64,000 nt of DNA from Hymenochaete sp. R1 (lineage: Eukaryota; Basidiomycota; Agaricomycetes; Hymenochaetales; Hymenochaetaceae): positions 124,001-188,000 of the forward strand of contig JAFREE010000013.1 of assembly GCA_019400425.1 (NCBI GenBank), written 5' to 3'. The notes beneath the pieces are model-generated. The model did not search any database and was not told the origin of the DNA. It saw only the letters and a program-made list of their open reading frames with translations. The translations under genes and the position numbers were made by a program. Numbering within the stretch: the stretch's first letter is position 1; each line of letters begins with the position of its first letter. Below, piece by piece: positions 33,151-44,714 of this stretch.

Positions 33151-36100
33151 TCAACCGAGAACAAGTTTAACCGTCTTGACCTCAAACCCTCTGAAATCAA
33201 GTTTAATCTCAACGTCACCCTGTCCCTCCGAACCTTCGTCGCCCTCTTGCGCCCGGAATACAGCCGTTTCCGAGACGTCGTCCTCCAAGATGTTCGTCTC
33301 AAACGCCTTGGAGACGTTGAAGATACCCGAGACACGTAGGAAGGCTTGAGCGTGTCCTCCAAAAGCTTCGTAGATGCGAAGAATGAGTGTTTTGGTCTTG
33401 TCTTTAGCTTTTGATGAATTATCGAGAGAATCATCTTCGCCGCGCTTAACGGTCTCGATGACTACGTTGGGGGCACTACGAATGCTGAAAGGTGGTCTGG
33501 CGAATATCGATCGGGTCGGTAAGACTCCGCGAGGAACATAACGTACTGGTGTCTACTTAGCACTACAATCACAGATAAGAAAAGAAATCTTACCGTGCAA
33601 TGGGGAGTTGAAGAGGTATGCGGCCTGAGGCACGTCTGAATTGATGAAGTGGCTCGCGTGTGGAAGCACTGCCCACGAAAATTCATGTTTACCTTCGAAA
33701 TACATTAGTCGAATAGTTTTCTGAGCTGTACTGTTGGTCCTACCTTGGTCTTGTTCGGCATCAGGTGCGGTTGGGCCGCGAAGCAGCGAGATGCGAAGAA
33801 TGTTTCCGGTGCAAGAGAACCCATATTTGGATTCTGAAAGGATCGCAACTCCATATCCAAATTCACTCAAATCGGCATACTGCAAAACTCAGGTGAGGAG
33901 AAGAGCGGAGCCGAAGGCGTTCAATTGCGAACCTTCAATCCACAAACTTCAAATTTGGCAGCGTCCCAGGTAGTGTTTTTATGAGTGGGTCGCTGGACGA
34001 AACCGAACTGGGTCTCGTATGTTGCATTATCGGAGTGAATATCCAGCGGCAGCTCGACTGAAGTTGCATAAACATCAAGATTAATTATTCAACAAAAGAC
34101 GCACATTTCAGGAAGCGATGACGCTCGTGCCAGTCGACTTTCGCATCAAAGCGGAAGAATGGCCGTGACCCATGGGTAAAGGTCGCTTAACAAGCAACTG
34201 TCAACTTTAATTATCCTAACATTACCCATTCAAACATACCAGGAATAGCGTCCAAAGAAATCTGCGAGACATTGATTTCAGCGATTTATCACGAGACTGT
34301 ATACGAAAGGAAAACGTACCATAACTTCAGCAGTGCTTTTGCCGAATTTTAGTGTGGCAATCACAGACGCCCTCAGAGGACCGTAGTTCGCAATGCGTAT
34401 ATCCGAGAATTGCAGAGGCGTGCGCTGCTCAAGATGGTATATCTCAACATCTAAGCTAAATATTAGCAGGGTATCCGTAAGATAATTTGAACAGGGGACT
34501 GACCCCATGCATCCCAGTAACCAGGCCTGTCCTCAAAGATTACCATACCGCCCGTCTCACCCTTCACAATGAGCTCGCGCCTGAGGAAAGGGAAACATCA
34601 GACCTATCTCAGAAGCGCACTTCTGTATCAACGGTACTTACCCGAGCTGCTTGTCTACAAGGCTCGTAATTCGACCTTCGCTAATAGTCATCTCAACAAA
34701 TGCATTCCTAAGAGAAAAGGCATTCAAGCCGGTCTGGGTCGCTGTAAGGCATTGTTTGTCAGCCACGTACATTAGTATCTTTCCTCAACCATTTTGAAGT
34801 AGCTCACCGGAAGCACTTCTTCCATCGGAGAGCGCATGCTTCGGCACTGCTAGACCTGCACCGTTGGTGGATTCCATTAATACATACGCTTTGTCTTCAT
34901 TAGCCAATGGTTGTACAACAGCGTCACCAAAGACATTGTTCTTTTGAACGGTGGAGAGTGGCAACTCAATGACATCTGATCGAGGAGACAAAGTTGTATT
35001 AAAAACAATCACGTCGCTTTCCGCGGTCGCGTCGAAGGAGACAGCAGGCGGCAGACGAAGAAGAGCGGCGAGGGCTTCGTCCATGAGTTTTTTCCCCTCT
35101 TTAAGAACCTTAGCGTAATACTGTTCTGCATCTTCGTAGACCATTCCGCTAATTAGAATGCATTAATGATGAGCGTTAGTCCATTCAATGGAATTGCACG
35201 TACATTGCTGATCCAGGCAGAACTACAATATGCCGGATGTTAATCTTAGATGTGACTTATGAAGGCTAAGAAGGCTAATAAACGTACCGTCATGGACTAA
35301 TGTGAAGCGAGGTGAGTTTACCGCGTGGCGCGAAGATAATAAACAACTTACATTGACACAGCAGAATGTTCTCCCACAACTCATTTAGTTGCTCCCGAGG
35401 ATAAGAATACCTATCTTGATGGAGAACCGAGGCCAACGAAGCTGCGAGCTAAAATAATGATGAAAATGATAATTGTCAAGTAACTTTAACACACATACTT
35501 CGATATCACGAAGCAAAATTTCCGAAACCCTATTGCCCTTCTTGATTGACCCTACGAAGAGATCAATCGAATCGTGCACCTTACGACACAATTAGTACTA
35601 TACATACCGTGAGATGTATAAGTTCCGCGGTGAAACTGCGAAATTTTCAGTATGCTGTTTCTGGATTACTGCTTGATAGAGAGCACCTCAAGATAAAGTT
35701 CTCCATGCCAAGCGGGTAGCGTTTTCCCTCCCTTTGTCTTCTTCTCCAGATCATGGTAGAAGTCATCAACGGAGTGGCCCATGTCCACGACTGGTAGCTC
35801 GCGTGACTCGTCTGCAGCAGCACGAATGCGGCGTAGCTTTGAAGGAAATCGATAAGAGAATGAACTCGTAAAAAGTTGGATTGAAACTCACGTTTTCAAG
35901 CATCTTGTTCAAGGGGCCTCCTCCGCCATCTCCATTGCCGAAGACAAGCAAGGCATTGTCGTTTGATTCGATGTTCTATGTTGTTTCTGGTTATTATTCC
36001 CAGAAAGCTCAGACCAAAGCATACTTACCTTATGGTTGGATATACCCTTGCGGACATCACCGACTGTCGCTTGAGCTGTGTAGGTATCTACTGGTGTCAT

Positions 36101-37569
36101 ATGGCACAGCACTTGAGAACCGTCAATTCCGACCCAGTTGAAGGTCGAATGCGGGAACACGTTGATGTTATTCCTAAGCATGGGCCAAAGGTCGATAAAA
36201 TAAACGGAGCGACCCAAAAAAAGCTTACCATGATAGCTTCTGCGTGAAAAAATACTTCATGCCAGCACTTCGCATGATTTGAGGATAAGCTCCTGAAAGT
36301 CCGAATGAATCCGGCAACCAGCTTGTCTCGCAACGCATCCCAAACCTCGACTCGAAAAACCGTTGACCATATAGGAATTGACGCACAAGCGCTTCTCCAG
36401 AGGGCATATTCCCGTCGTTCTCCACCCAGCTTCCCCCAACAAGGTGGAATTTTCCATCCAAAATCTTTTCCTTTACACGATCGAAAAGTTTTGGATAAAG
36501 TTGCTCAAGCCACTTGTATTGTTGAGCTTGAGAAGCTGCGAAACGGTGCTCTGGGAAGCGCTCCATCAAGTCAACTTGTGTAGACCAGCTACGCGCAACC
36601 TTCTGCTGTGTCGAGCTGAAAGGCCATAACCATGCGGTATCAACTTAATTAAGTTAGTAAGTAAGAAATTGCTAAGAATAGGCGGAACGCACTATGACAA
36701 TGCCCAATCCCCCATATGTCTATATTCGAAGTGTCGCCCGTGTATATGCCAGCTCCTTTCGCCTGCCAACCTTCGCCAAAGATATCCTCTGCAACTTTAC
36801 GAGCTCGTTCAATGCTATCTGGGTCTTTGGCATCAAAGGTGTTCATGATAGTATTCGCTGTGACAATAGCCTTATTCTGGAGCGCAGTATTTCCGGGCAG
36901 AGTATTTGCAATTTCGCGAAGCGTATTGAAATCCCACATCAGCCTCCATGCTTCCTCGTTCGGCACTACGAGGTCAGCACTGGCAAGCGTGAAGTATCGG
37001 TTATTGTCCGGAGGGGAGATGGTATCGCTACTGGGAACACCGAACATGCCGTTGCAAGTACTCTCAAGGATAATCTCATAGACACCTCTCTTGCGAGCAC
37101 TGACAGGAATTATATGGTCGACGCGCCTGTCGCCGCCGTGACCGCCTGTGATTCCCTGAAGAGGTGTGCCGTCGGTGGTATAGACCATGGCCTCACACCC
37201 GGGATCAAATTCGAATTGAACGCGTTCATGCTTTTCCCAGTCGGAGGGTATGTTAATGGTGACCTTCCACCAGTGATTTGTCCACGAAGGGCCAAAGCGG
37301 TCGCCCTTCTTCGCGGGATGGAAAGCCTGCTTCATTGCTTCGTCGAAGGAAGGTTTTGACTTTCCCGGGGCACTCCAGACCTGGAGTTTGACGTGTTGTT
37401 CACTATCAAGCCTGTGGAGAAACAGGATGGAAGACAAGTTGACATCAGAAAAATGGCCTCCAGTGAAGTTGGAAAGACGGGCTTCAGTGAGGCTTTTGAT
37501 CCATTTCTCACCGGGACCAAAATTTGTTTCTGGGTAAGAGGTTGGAGAACGGTGGTGATTGCTCGACAT
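33151..37569 (-). CDS. AMS1: Alpha-mannosidase, GH38, vacuolar/cytosolic (AMS1/MAN2C1) type
   Basis: Glycoside hydrolase family 38 enzyme that removes alpha-linked mannose, in yeast delivered to the vacuole by selective autophagy and active on free oligosaccharides. The N-terminus ([20 protein letters not shown], then [19 protein letters not shown]) is the Ams1-type domain. The catalytic domain has [13 protein letters not shown] (zinc ligands, across an intron), [40 protein letters not shown] and [15 protein letters not shown] with the nucleophile Asp. Later blocks are [32 protein letters not shown] and the C-terminal FDRFGF-like region, ending VKLVLG-stop at 33151-33153. About 15 exons, no disruption seen. 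No signal peptide, as expected. An in-frame ATG 15 codons upstream (37612-37614) is an alternative start. A MITE sits about 110 bp upstream of the start. Confidence 0.9.
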
Positions 37570-37676
37570 GGTTGGTTGCCACGAGCAGACAACTTCGTTC
37601 GGAGCGCGTCTCATGAAGTAATGCGGGGAAGAAGATCGACGCTTTTGATCGACATAAAATCTTGCCTAAAACGTAA

Positions 37677-38332
37677 GGCCCCGTTCGGTGCGCGCGTCAC
37701 GCAACAAAAAGTGCTTTTTGCTTTTTGTTGCCGCGTTCCCACGATGTTGGCCGGGGAGTACGGGAGAGGCCAAAAAGCAGAAACGAGCAACTCTGAGGAG
37801 CGTGGGAATATTTCAAGAGCGCGCGCGAGAGGAGGGTCAGAGTTGATTCATCTGCCCTTCCCCTCTGATTTAGGGTCATATGCACATTTCTACTAAATTT
37901 ACCAAATAAAGTTGTCCCAGAAAAAAATCAGTAGATACCCCTGCCTCTGAATTTTCAGATAGACTTTTTTCTGCGCAGAAAGCCTAAGAATTGTGTTCTG
38001 TGTAAGCTTTCGAAAGATGCAGATGAGTCTTCATACACTCAAATTTTGCATTCGATGCCATGTAAACCACACAATTCTTATTTATTTGCTTTAGAACTGT
38101 GTATAAACTTAGATTATAAGATTATACATATGCCTAAATATTTTTGTAATTTTATCTATTTTTTGTGGAGAGATATTGCCTGTGTCCGGTTGCCCGTCCT
38201 CCTGCGGGAGGCAAGCAAAAGTGGTTGCACCGAACGACCACTTTTGCGTCTCGCGCTTTTTGCGCCGTGGGAACTCGGCAACAAAAAGCAAAAAGCACTT
38301 TTTGTTGCGTGACGCGCGCACCGAACGGGGCC
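37677..38332. mobile_element. PIF/Harbinger (Tourist)-like MITE
   Basis: A 656-bp element with terminal inverted repeats of 67 bp (37677-37743 and 38266-38332) that differ at one position. It is flanked by a direct TAA on each side (37674-37676 and 38333-38335), matching the 3-bp TWA target duplication of PIF/Harbinger elements. The ends begin GGCCCCGTTCGG, close to Tourist-type termini. No transposase frame is present, so it is non-autonomous. The near-identity of the repeats suggests recent activity. It lies between the divergent AMS1 and coiled-coil genes. Confidence 0.85.
38216..38246. repeat. Internal hairpin of the MITE
   Basis: The perfect 10-bp arms CAAAAGTGGT and ACCACTTTTG flank an 11-nt loop TGCACCGAACG. 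The loop repeats the GCACCGAACG sequence found at the element's termini. Confidence 0.7.
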
Positions 38333-38570
38333 TAAGTGATTCTTGAGGCTATGCTCTCCGCGCTGAAACAGAAATGACTGTCTTGGGACTGGAATAAGGA
38401 CAAGGATGACGGCGGCTATGCGGTGCTCGTCCTTTTCTTCAGCGTTCCCAACACAGCCCGCTCGTCGTAGGCCCTCTACCAGCGCACAGGCCACTGAGAC
38501 AGTCTGCCGCTCTTAAAACTACGGGAATCGCAACTTCTAGCCCCTCCATAACCCACAATCTACATATCCT

Positions 38571-40955
38571 ATGGTCGACATCACTCGCATAGCGGACGAG
38601 GTAAGCGCCTTCTTATCGGGGCATTATAGAAGTTTCATATCCACTAACGCCGGTTTTAGCATGCAGAGCTGCTTCATCAGGTGTCGCAGTATGATCATGC
38701 ACCAGCGGAGTTGCGCGACACAGAAGACCTTCTTAAAGCTCTTCAAAACGACTTGCGTGATAGGGAGGGCAAAATGGAGAAGTTGATCAAAAAGAGGTAT
38801 GCGGTGGTTTAATTAGAAGCCAATCTTTCAAAAAGTTGACCGCTATGTTTCAGGAAAGCCGAACATAAGGACCTCGACAAATTACAGCGTAGCTCGACGA
38901 GGCGGTTCTTCACTCGTCTAACACTCGGCGGCAAAGAGGGACTGGAACGTAAACTTGAGAAAGAGGAGCGAGAATACATCGAAGCCGCCCAGGACGAGCA
39001 CAATGAGAACCAGACCATTCAGGAACTCAAGGCTGCCGTTAAGAATGCCCAACAACAGAAAGCGCGTTTAGGAGAGGGTGTCAAATCCCGAAAGGAGATG
39101 CTCAAACGCATAGATGAGCTCTATGAGTCTGCGTTTGAAGGGCCTTCTCCAGGTCAGTTGCATCAGATAGGTGCCGATTTACAAGATTGATTTTTCGATG
39201 AAGACTTCCCCGAGGAAGACGCCGCTGAAAACGATGTTCAGAGCGCCGAGTTACATTATGAAGAAGTGCGTTACTTTTGTTCCGATTTCAAATGCTTGCC
39301 TTATGCAAGCTCAAAATCTGAAAGGTGCAAGCACGCCTTTCGCACGAGAAGAACGTTTTTGGAATTCTCGATCAAGCAGCTGGGAAGGCAAATGCTGCCC
39401 TTTCTGCGCTACAGAGTGTATGTAGTCATATCTTCCCCATCCGTTTTATTCGCTCATAGGCATCCAAATCCCTAGGCAAATAGACACGCGACCTACGACA
39501 CATTTTCTGTGGGTGGCATCTGGACGCAAATGGCAGAGCACGACGATCTACTCAGAGCGCAGGCCATGGCATCTCAGGCGTCAAGCCTAGTTCGACGAGC
39601 TCGCAACTCGCAGCCAATCGTCAATGCCATTGAATGTCCGCCCATCACATCTCCGTAAGGATGAGCGTTCGACTATCTGCTCTGGCAAGACTAAAACATT
39701 TACTAGTGAATGGGTGCATGTGGTTTTCGATAACATATACACGGTGGGATTAATCACCTTCACTACGAAATAAACATATTTTTTACATTTTTCTTCTAGG
39801 ACTTCATGTTCCAAAGTGATTGCCTATCCGTTTTTAGAGGACATTCAGATATCTAATTACTTGGTTACAGAGAAAATTCAGCAATCTATGACGTCAACCC
39901 GAGCCTTCCAGCAAGCCATCTTCGGCGAATGTGCTGCCTGTGAGTCGCGCATCAAGGCCTTCGACTCCACCGCGAAAGAAGCACACGAATTCCTCCGTTC
40001 CCGACGTCGCTCGCTCATCGCCACTCGACGTGAAATCCTGCGCCGAGTCAAAGAGGACGGCGGGATCCGCGTCTTTGGGGCTGGTGACGAGCAAATGAGT
40101 GGGGGGAGAGTTCCGGCCTTGCCTGCGTATATGGAGAGACCCGAGGAAGGTTCAAGAGTGATTGAAAGAGGGGCAATGGATGGGCCGGCAGGAGCATCGA
40201 GTGACGCGTATGGTGCTTCTGGATTAACTTCGACCGAGACACTGCAGTCTCCTCCGGAGTACGTGCCAACTGAGACTCCTGATAGTGGTGTTGGTGTCGC
40301 GCCTTCCTTCCCGGTTCCTCAACATCAGCATACGAATGGAGTGCCCTCAAGTCCAAACTACACCGCTCCCCTGAGCCCCCACATGAATGGAAGTCTGTCG
40401 TATTCCCCTTCTGAGCCTCAAGGGACCCCGGACCTTCGGGACGCAGCCTCAGAAACACCCCGTCCGCTCTCTCGTCCTTCATCTCTAAGAAGTACCACCA
40501 ACCAAAGCACAGGTTACGCACCACCAGCCGGAGCACCACCTCACCGTCCTAGCTTGAGTGTGGACGAAGATCATCAGTCGTTCACGCCCAAATACGCGCC
40601 TCCCCCAGGTCCGCCACCAAAGCACTACCACTCACCAACCCTTCTCTCAACAACCTCGCCCGGACCACCACCTCCCCGACCCGCCTCAACATCCTCCTTC
40701 CGACCATCTCCACCGCCTCTCAACTCAGACTCAACACTAGCACCCCATGACGTGGCGGACGCAAGCATTGCAGAGAGCATGCAGCGGCTCAGTCTGGGAT
40801 TGGGTTCGCCGAGTACGAGTCTAAGTCATAATACGTCGAGAGCGCGTTCCGCGAGCCCTTCGTACAGGTCCGGAAGCTCGTGTTCGCGGCTGGGGCATCA
40901 GCAGCGACCATCGTTTGCGTCGAATAACCCTTACAGGTTGATGTCGGGGTCGTAA
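38571..40955 (+). CDS. Coiled-coil protein with proline-rich C-terminus, function unknown
   Basis: Not assigned to a named family. Exon 1 (MVDITRIADE) is followed by at least seven more. The N-terminal half is a charged heptad-like coiled coil (for example KMEKLIKKRKAEHKDL, ERKLEKEEREYIEAAQDEH), then a helical segment with the patch WVHVVFDNIYTDFMFQRKI created by splicing at about 39656-39705, 39752-39809 and an intron ending 39869. The C-terminal half, in one exon, is disordered and carries SH3-ligand-like runs (YAPPPGPPPKH, SPGPPPPRP) and many Ser-Pro sites. This layout, with no signal or membrane segment, suggests a cytosolic scaffold, perhaps at cortical actin or endocytic sites; that role is inference only. 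No stop interrupts the joined frame. Confidence 0.75.
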
Positions 40956-41565
40956 AGACTCGCTCGGGAAAGGGTTCTGGGTTTTGTATGAAATAGTGCC
41001 GAATATCTACAGAGATCGTTTCTTTTTTCTTTTTTCCATCTATTTTCTCGGTTTTTGCTTCCTCGGGGTTGTGATGTCCTTTTTGTATTCAAATATCTAT
41101 CTGCAATACCCTAACCTTGTGTCCCTTTTCTTCTTTCCTTTGTTTCTTTGATTAACCTGATTCCAGAGATTCATTCAACAATCAATTACTAGTAGGAGTT
41201 ACACCACAGGTACACACAAGAAACGATACATAAGACTTTTCTCTCCATGGTAGGAAGACGATAGCAGACGAGGACAACAGAGAGTAAAAGCAATTCCAAC
41301 AGTCCGTACGCAAAACACAAAGAAAATTGCAGGGTCACGTATAGACACTTGATATCAGAACAACAATAACAATAAGCAAGGAAACGAAAGAGCGAAAGCG
41401 AACACACTCGAGAAACCAAAAGAAAAGAGAGGGAACGAAACCGAAAATCCCGTCAATTCGTACACAAAGCAAACACCCGTTCACAGCCCATCATCATTAA
41501 AGCCTACAACCTTATCACCACGTAAGGGCTTAGAAGAGAATCTCCCTTCTTCCAACTCCAGCTCA
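40956..41565. other. Convergent 3' intergenic region
   Basis: 610 bp between the 3' ends of two genes; T- and TC-rich on the left, no gene recognised. Confidence 0.55.
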
Positions 41566-43399
41566 TCACCTCTTCCCAAGTTCTATAAACGATATGTCCT
41601 ACAGTCAGCATCAGATTTCCCACATAATGTACGAGCGCAGCGCCTTCAAATTCTCAAACCGCTTAAAAAAGAAACAATTCCACTCACCCCTTTTCCTGTG
41701 CTCGACCTCTCCGGATCAAACGCGTCGGATGCCGTAGTCGTTTGGATATGGATGACCGCGGGATGAGTGGAGTTGCCGCCGCTGTAAGTGTGAGGGGAAG
41801 AGTTCGTGCTCCATTGCAAGGTACCGCCCGTCGTCGAAGAGTGTTTGGATCTATTCGAGCTCCCGGCGCGGGAATTGAGGGAGGTCATGAGGGCGTTCGA
41901 GTAAACTGTTCCGAGAGGAGAGAGTAAAAGAATAGGAAAGCAACGAAGAATCAGAAAGACAGATAGGACAATGGCGGTCCGCCACGGGTGGAATAATGCC
42001 GTACCTTTGCATAAGGACAGCGCACTATTTGATATTTCAAAGTTATTAGCGATACGAAAGGAGCGCAATTCGTGGGATAAATAGTGCTTACGCGAGGAGA
42101 TGCAGACTGTTACTTGGTGGGAAGGAGACAAAGAAGATGAGTTCCAATGTAGCCGTCGCCGCAGTTACCACGCCCGTCTCGATCGTGAGGCGAATGAGGC
42201 GGTTGACCATCCTTTGGGTGTCCCCGAAGCGCGACTGTCTTACTCCGTACAACTATTGGAATTCGAAATCAGTCTCTAATTTTGGGGCACTGTGCCGTGC
42301 GAGACGGACCAGGTAAAGCATGCTGATGGATATGATCTTAAAAGAAGCAACACAGTTAATGAATGTCGCTGATGAGTGGGAATCAAGCGTAACGTACCAC
42401 GTCAGTCAGCGCCGCACCGCCTAACCATATCTATGACTGAAGTGAGTTTTTGTCTGAGCTAAGACGACAAGGAAGCGAAGTACAATCGTCCGTGCTTGCA
42501 TGTCCGGCTTGTGTAATAGCGCCACGTCTTTCAAAGGTATAAACTATAAATAAAGAATTGCAGAACGGTGCTTAGTGAGTACCGGCCCCGTAGCGGAAGT
42601 CTGTAATTTGGCTTACCCCTATGGCTATGGCTAAGGATGAGGCGCATTGAGTGAGCGCGAGCTGTTTAATGCATCAGTGTAGGTTTCATAAATCAGAACT
42701 TAGGTCGCGTACGAGAATGATGATACATGGGACGACTCTCCAATGACCAAGGAGATAGATACGCCAAGCATAGAAAGCTTGAACAAGCGCAGCAACTGTA
42801 GTATGCTTTTATGAGTAGACGCCCGGTCGCTGGTGACCAAAAAATTATGACCTACCAATGCCCGAGACAGCGGGGATACCGCCAAATGACCAGCCAGGGA
42901 ACTGAAGAGCGATTGGCCGACCCCACCCAGAGATGAGAGCATGCCAACATATGACTGCTACAACGACGCTTTGGAAAATATCCAAGACGAAGACGAGATA
43001 AACTACCACCATCGAAAAGTCAGTTACGAATCGAAGTAGATTCAAGAGAGAAATGTACCGAAGGCCTTGACTCTCCAAGCGTCCCGGGGGAAGTTCAAGT
43101 GGTAAAGGTCTGAAGGATCGCTTTTATTAGCAAAAGTGACAAGACAGGCTATCACTGATATCGACGCACATATTTGCATGATAGAAATCCCAAAAATGGC
43201 ATAGCTGATGAGGCTACCGACCAACTGGAACAAATGAGACCATCACAGAGACAGTAAAGTCAAACTGCGGACTCACCATGGGCCCAATGCTGATGATACG
43301 AAGTCAGATCGAGCTGGTACGGATGTCAGTACGAAAAGTGACTTACGAAAGAATAGTCTCTGTGGGTACCGGCGGCTCGCTTTGAAGAGGGTCTGCCAT
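41566..43399 (-). CDS. DUF6534-type seven-helix membrane protein
   Basis: Basidiomycete-expanded integral membrane family of unknown function. The short first exon (MADPLQSEPPVPTETIL) is followed by helices such as LVGSLISYAIFGISIMQI, LLNLLRFVTDFSMVVVYLV, LDIFQSVVVAVICWHAL and further hydrophobic exons. The domain end reads TLELIFFVSFPPSN and YSNALMTSLNSR, the typical DUF6534 C-terminal block (YTNALLASLNAR in relatives). A Ser/Thr-rich tail ends with STGKG spliced to DISFIELGKR and a TGA at 41566-41568. About nine short exons; borders in the middle (42150-42850) are approximate. Localised to a cellular membrane; ligand unknown. Confidence 0.78.
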
Positions 43400-44714
43400 T
43401 GTGCCTGACGGGAGGACTGAGAGGGCTAGAAGGAGAGCGACGAAGAACCGATAAGAAAGATCGGAAGAGAGCGTTATAAAGTAGGAAGCTGAGAAGGCCA
43501 AGGTAAGTTAAAGGCTGCTGATGACATGCATGAGGTGTGGCACGGGTTTAGTCCGAGTATTTGCGGGTATTAGGCGATGAATGAGAAAAAGCCATAACCC
43601 TATGAAAGAAAGCGTGGTGAAGTCCGTGGTGGGAGCGGGATCAGGTTCAGAGAGGCAGCTGGCTCGCCATCCCGGTGGGCATCAGGTGAGATCGGTGATA
43701 GAAGTGATGCGCTAATACAAACAGGGAGGGCGACGAGCGGGGTCAATTGATTTCGTTGCATTGAATTTGAATATGAGAAGACCGTTGGATACAACGGCCG
43801 TGGCCTGTTCAGGACGGTATCATGAGAAGTTTTACTGCTTCTTGAGATTGAGTAGAATAGTGAGCATTGGCCACTCATTTTTTGCATCAGATCGTAGTCG
43901 AATCAGGTTCGTTCCTAAAGTCAGTCATTGATGGGTTGCAGTTGCAGCAGCTTCTTCAAGTTCTTGAAAGAAATTGGATGATGACGACGAAAACTTCGGA
44001 GAGTTAATGTGGGAATTATTTGTGTAATCACATGTTATGTAATAATGTCTTTCTAAGAAAATGACGTAAGCAATGATCTTCGACGTTTCTCTTTCTCTCT
44101 CTGGTCATCACACATTGCTCCCGTCCTATCTGTCCGCAAAATCGCCGAGAACGTACATTCAAAGGCTCATAAGTCTTGTCGCTTATGAATCGAGCTAGCC
44201 AAAAATACTTGTTTAAACTGAACTGCGACTGTCCGCTGCGAGAAAGAGAAGAAAGACTTGCTTCTATCACGTATCTAGCACTCACGTCTCCAGCGTGGTG
44301 AGAGCATCGTCTGCCTCGAGCCCAATTATCACCTCGGAATGGGAGACAAGGAATGTCCATTCCTCCAGTGTCCTTGTTTCTGGATCCATTATAAGGCAAG
44401 GCCGTGCTATGTATGTCCAATCGTCTATCAAGTTTTGACAGGTGAGTTGGCTTTTGGTTGGGTTCCTTGCAGGCCAATAATTCTATTCTTTCCTGCTTAA
44501 TTGCTGACAAATTTCAATCTCTTTTGGACCATGTTCACCTTTCTTCTTCGCAGAGAAGATTCTTTTTACTCAGCAGTAGTCGTGTTCGAAGCGCAGCGGT
44601 CCATAATAGGCCTTCGTATTGACGTCACACACCCTGCTTTACTATTTTACCAGTAGCTATACGGGTTGGCTTCTGATTATCGCCTCTTTCATTTGAACTC
44701 CATAGAAGACCAAT
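43400..44714. other. Divergent intergenic region
   Basis: 1.3 kb between the starts of the DUF6534 and hydrolase genes. Minus-strand frames at 43600-43887 and 44028-44510 lack family motifs or exon context. A TGACGTCA palindrome lies at 44620-44627. Confidence 0.5.
44620..44627. promoter_or_regulatory. CRE-like TGACGTCA palindrome upstream of the hydrolase gene
   Basis: Perfect ATF/CREB-type site 88 bp before the hydrolase ATG, the same octamer found before the FMO gene. Position supports function; chance occurrence is possible. Confidence 0.35.

Noticed and set aside
37570..37614. Upstream ATG of the alpha-mannosidase as the start
   Set aside because: Possible, but the family N-terminus fits the ATG at 37569 better; recorded as an alternative only.
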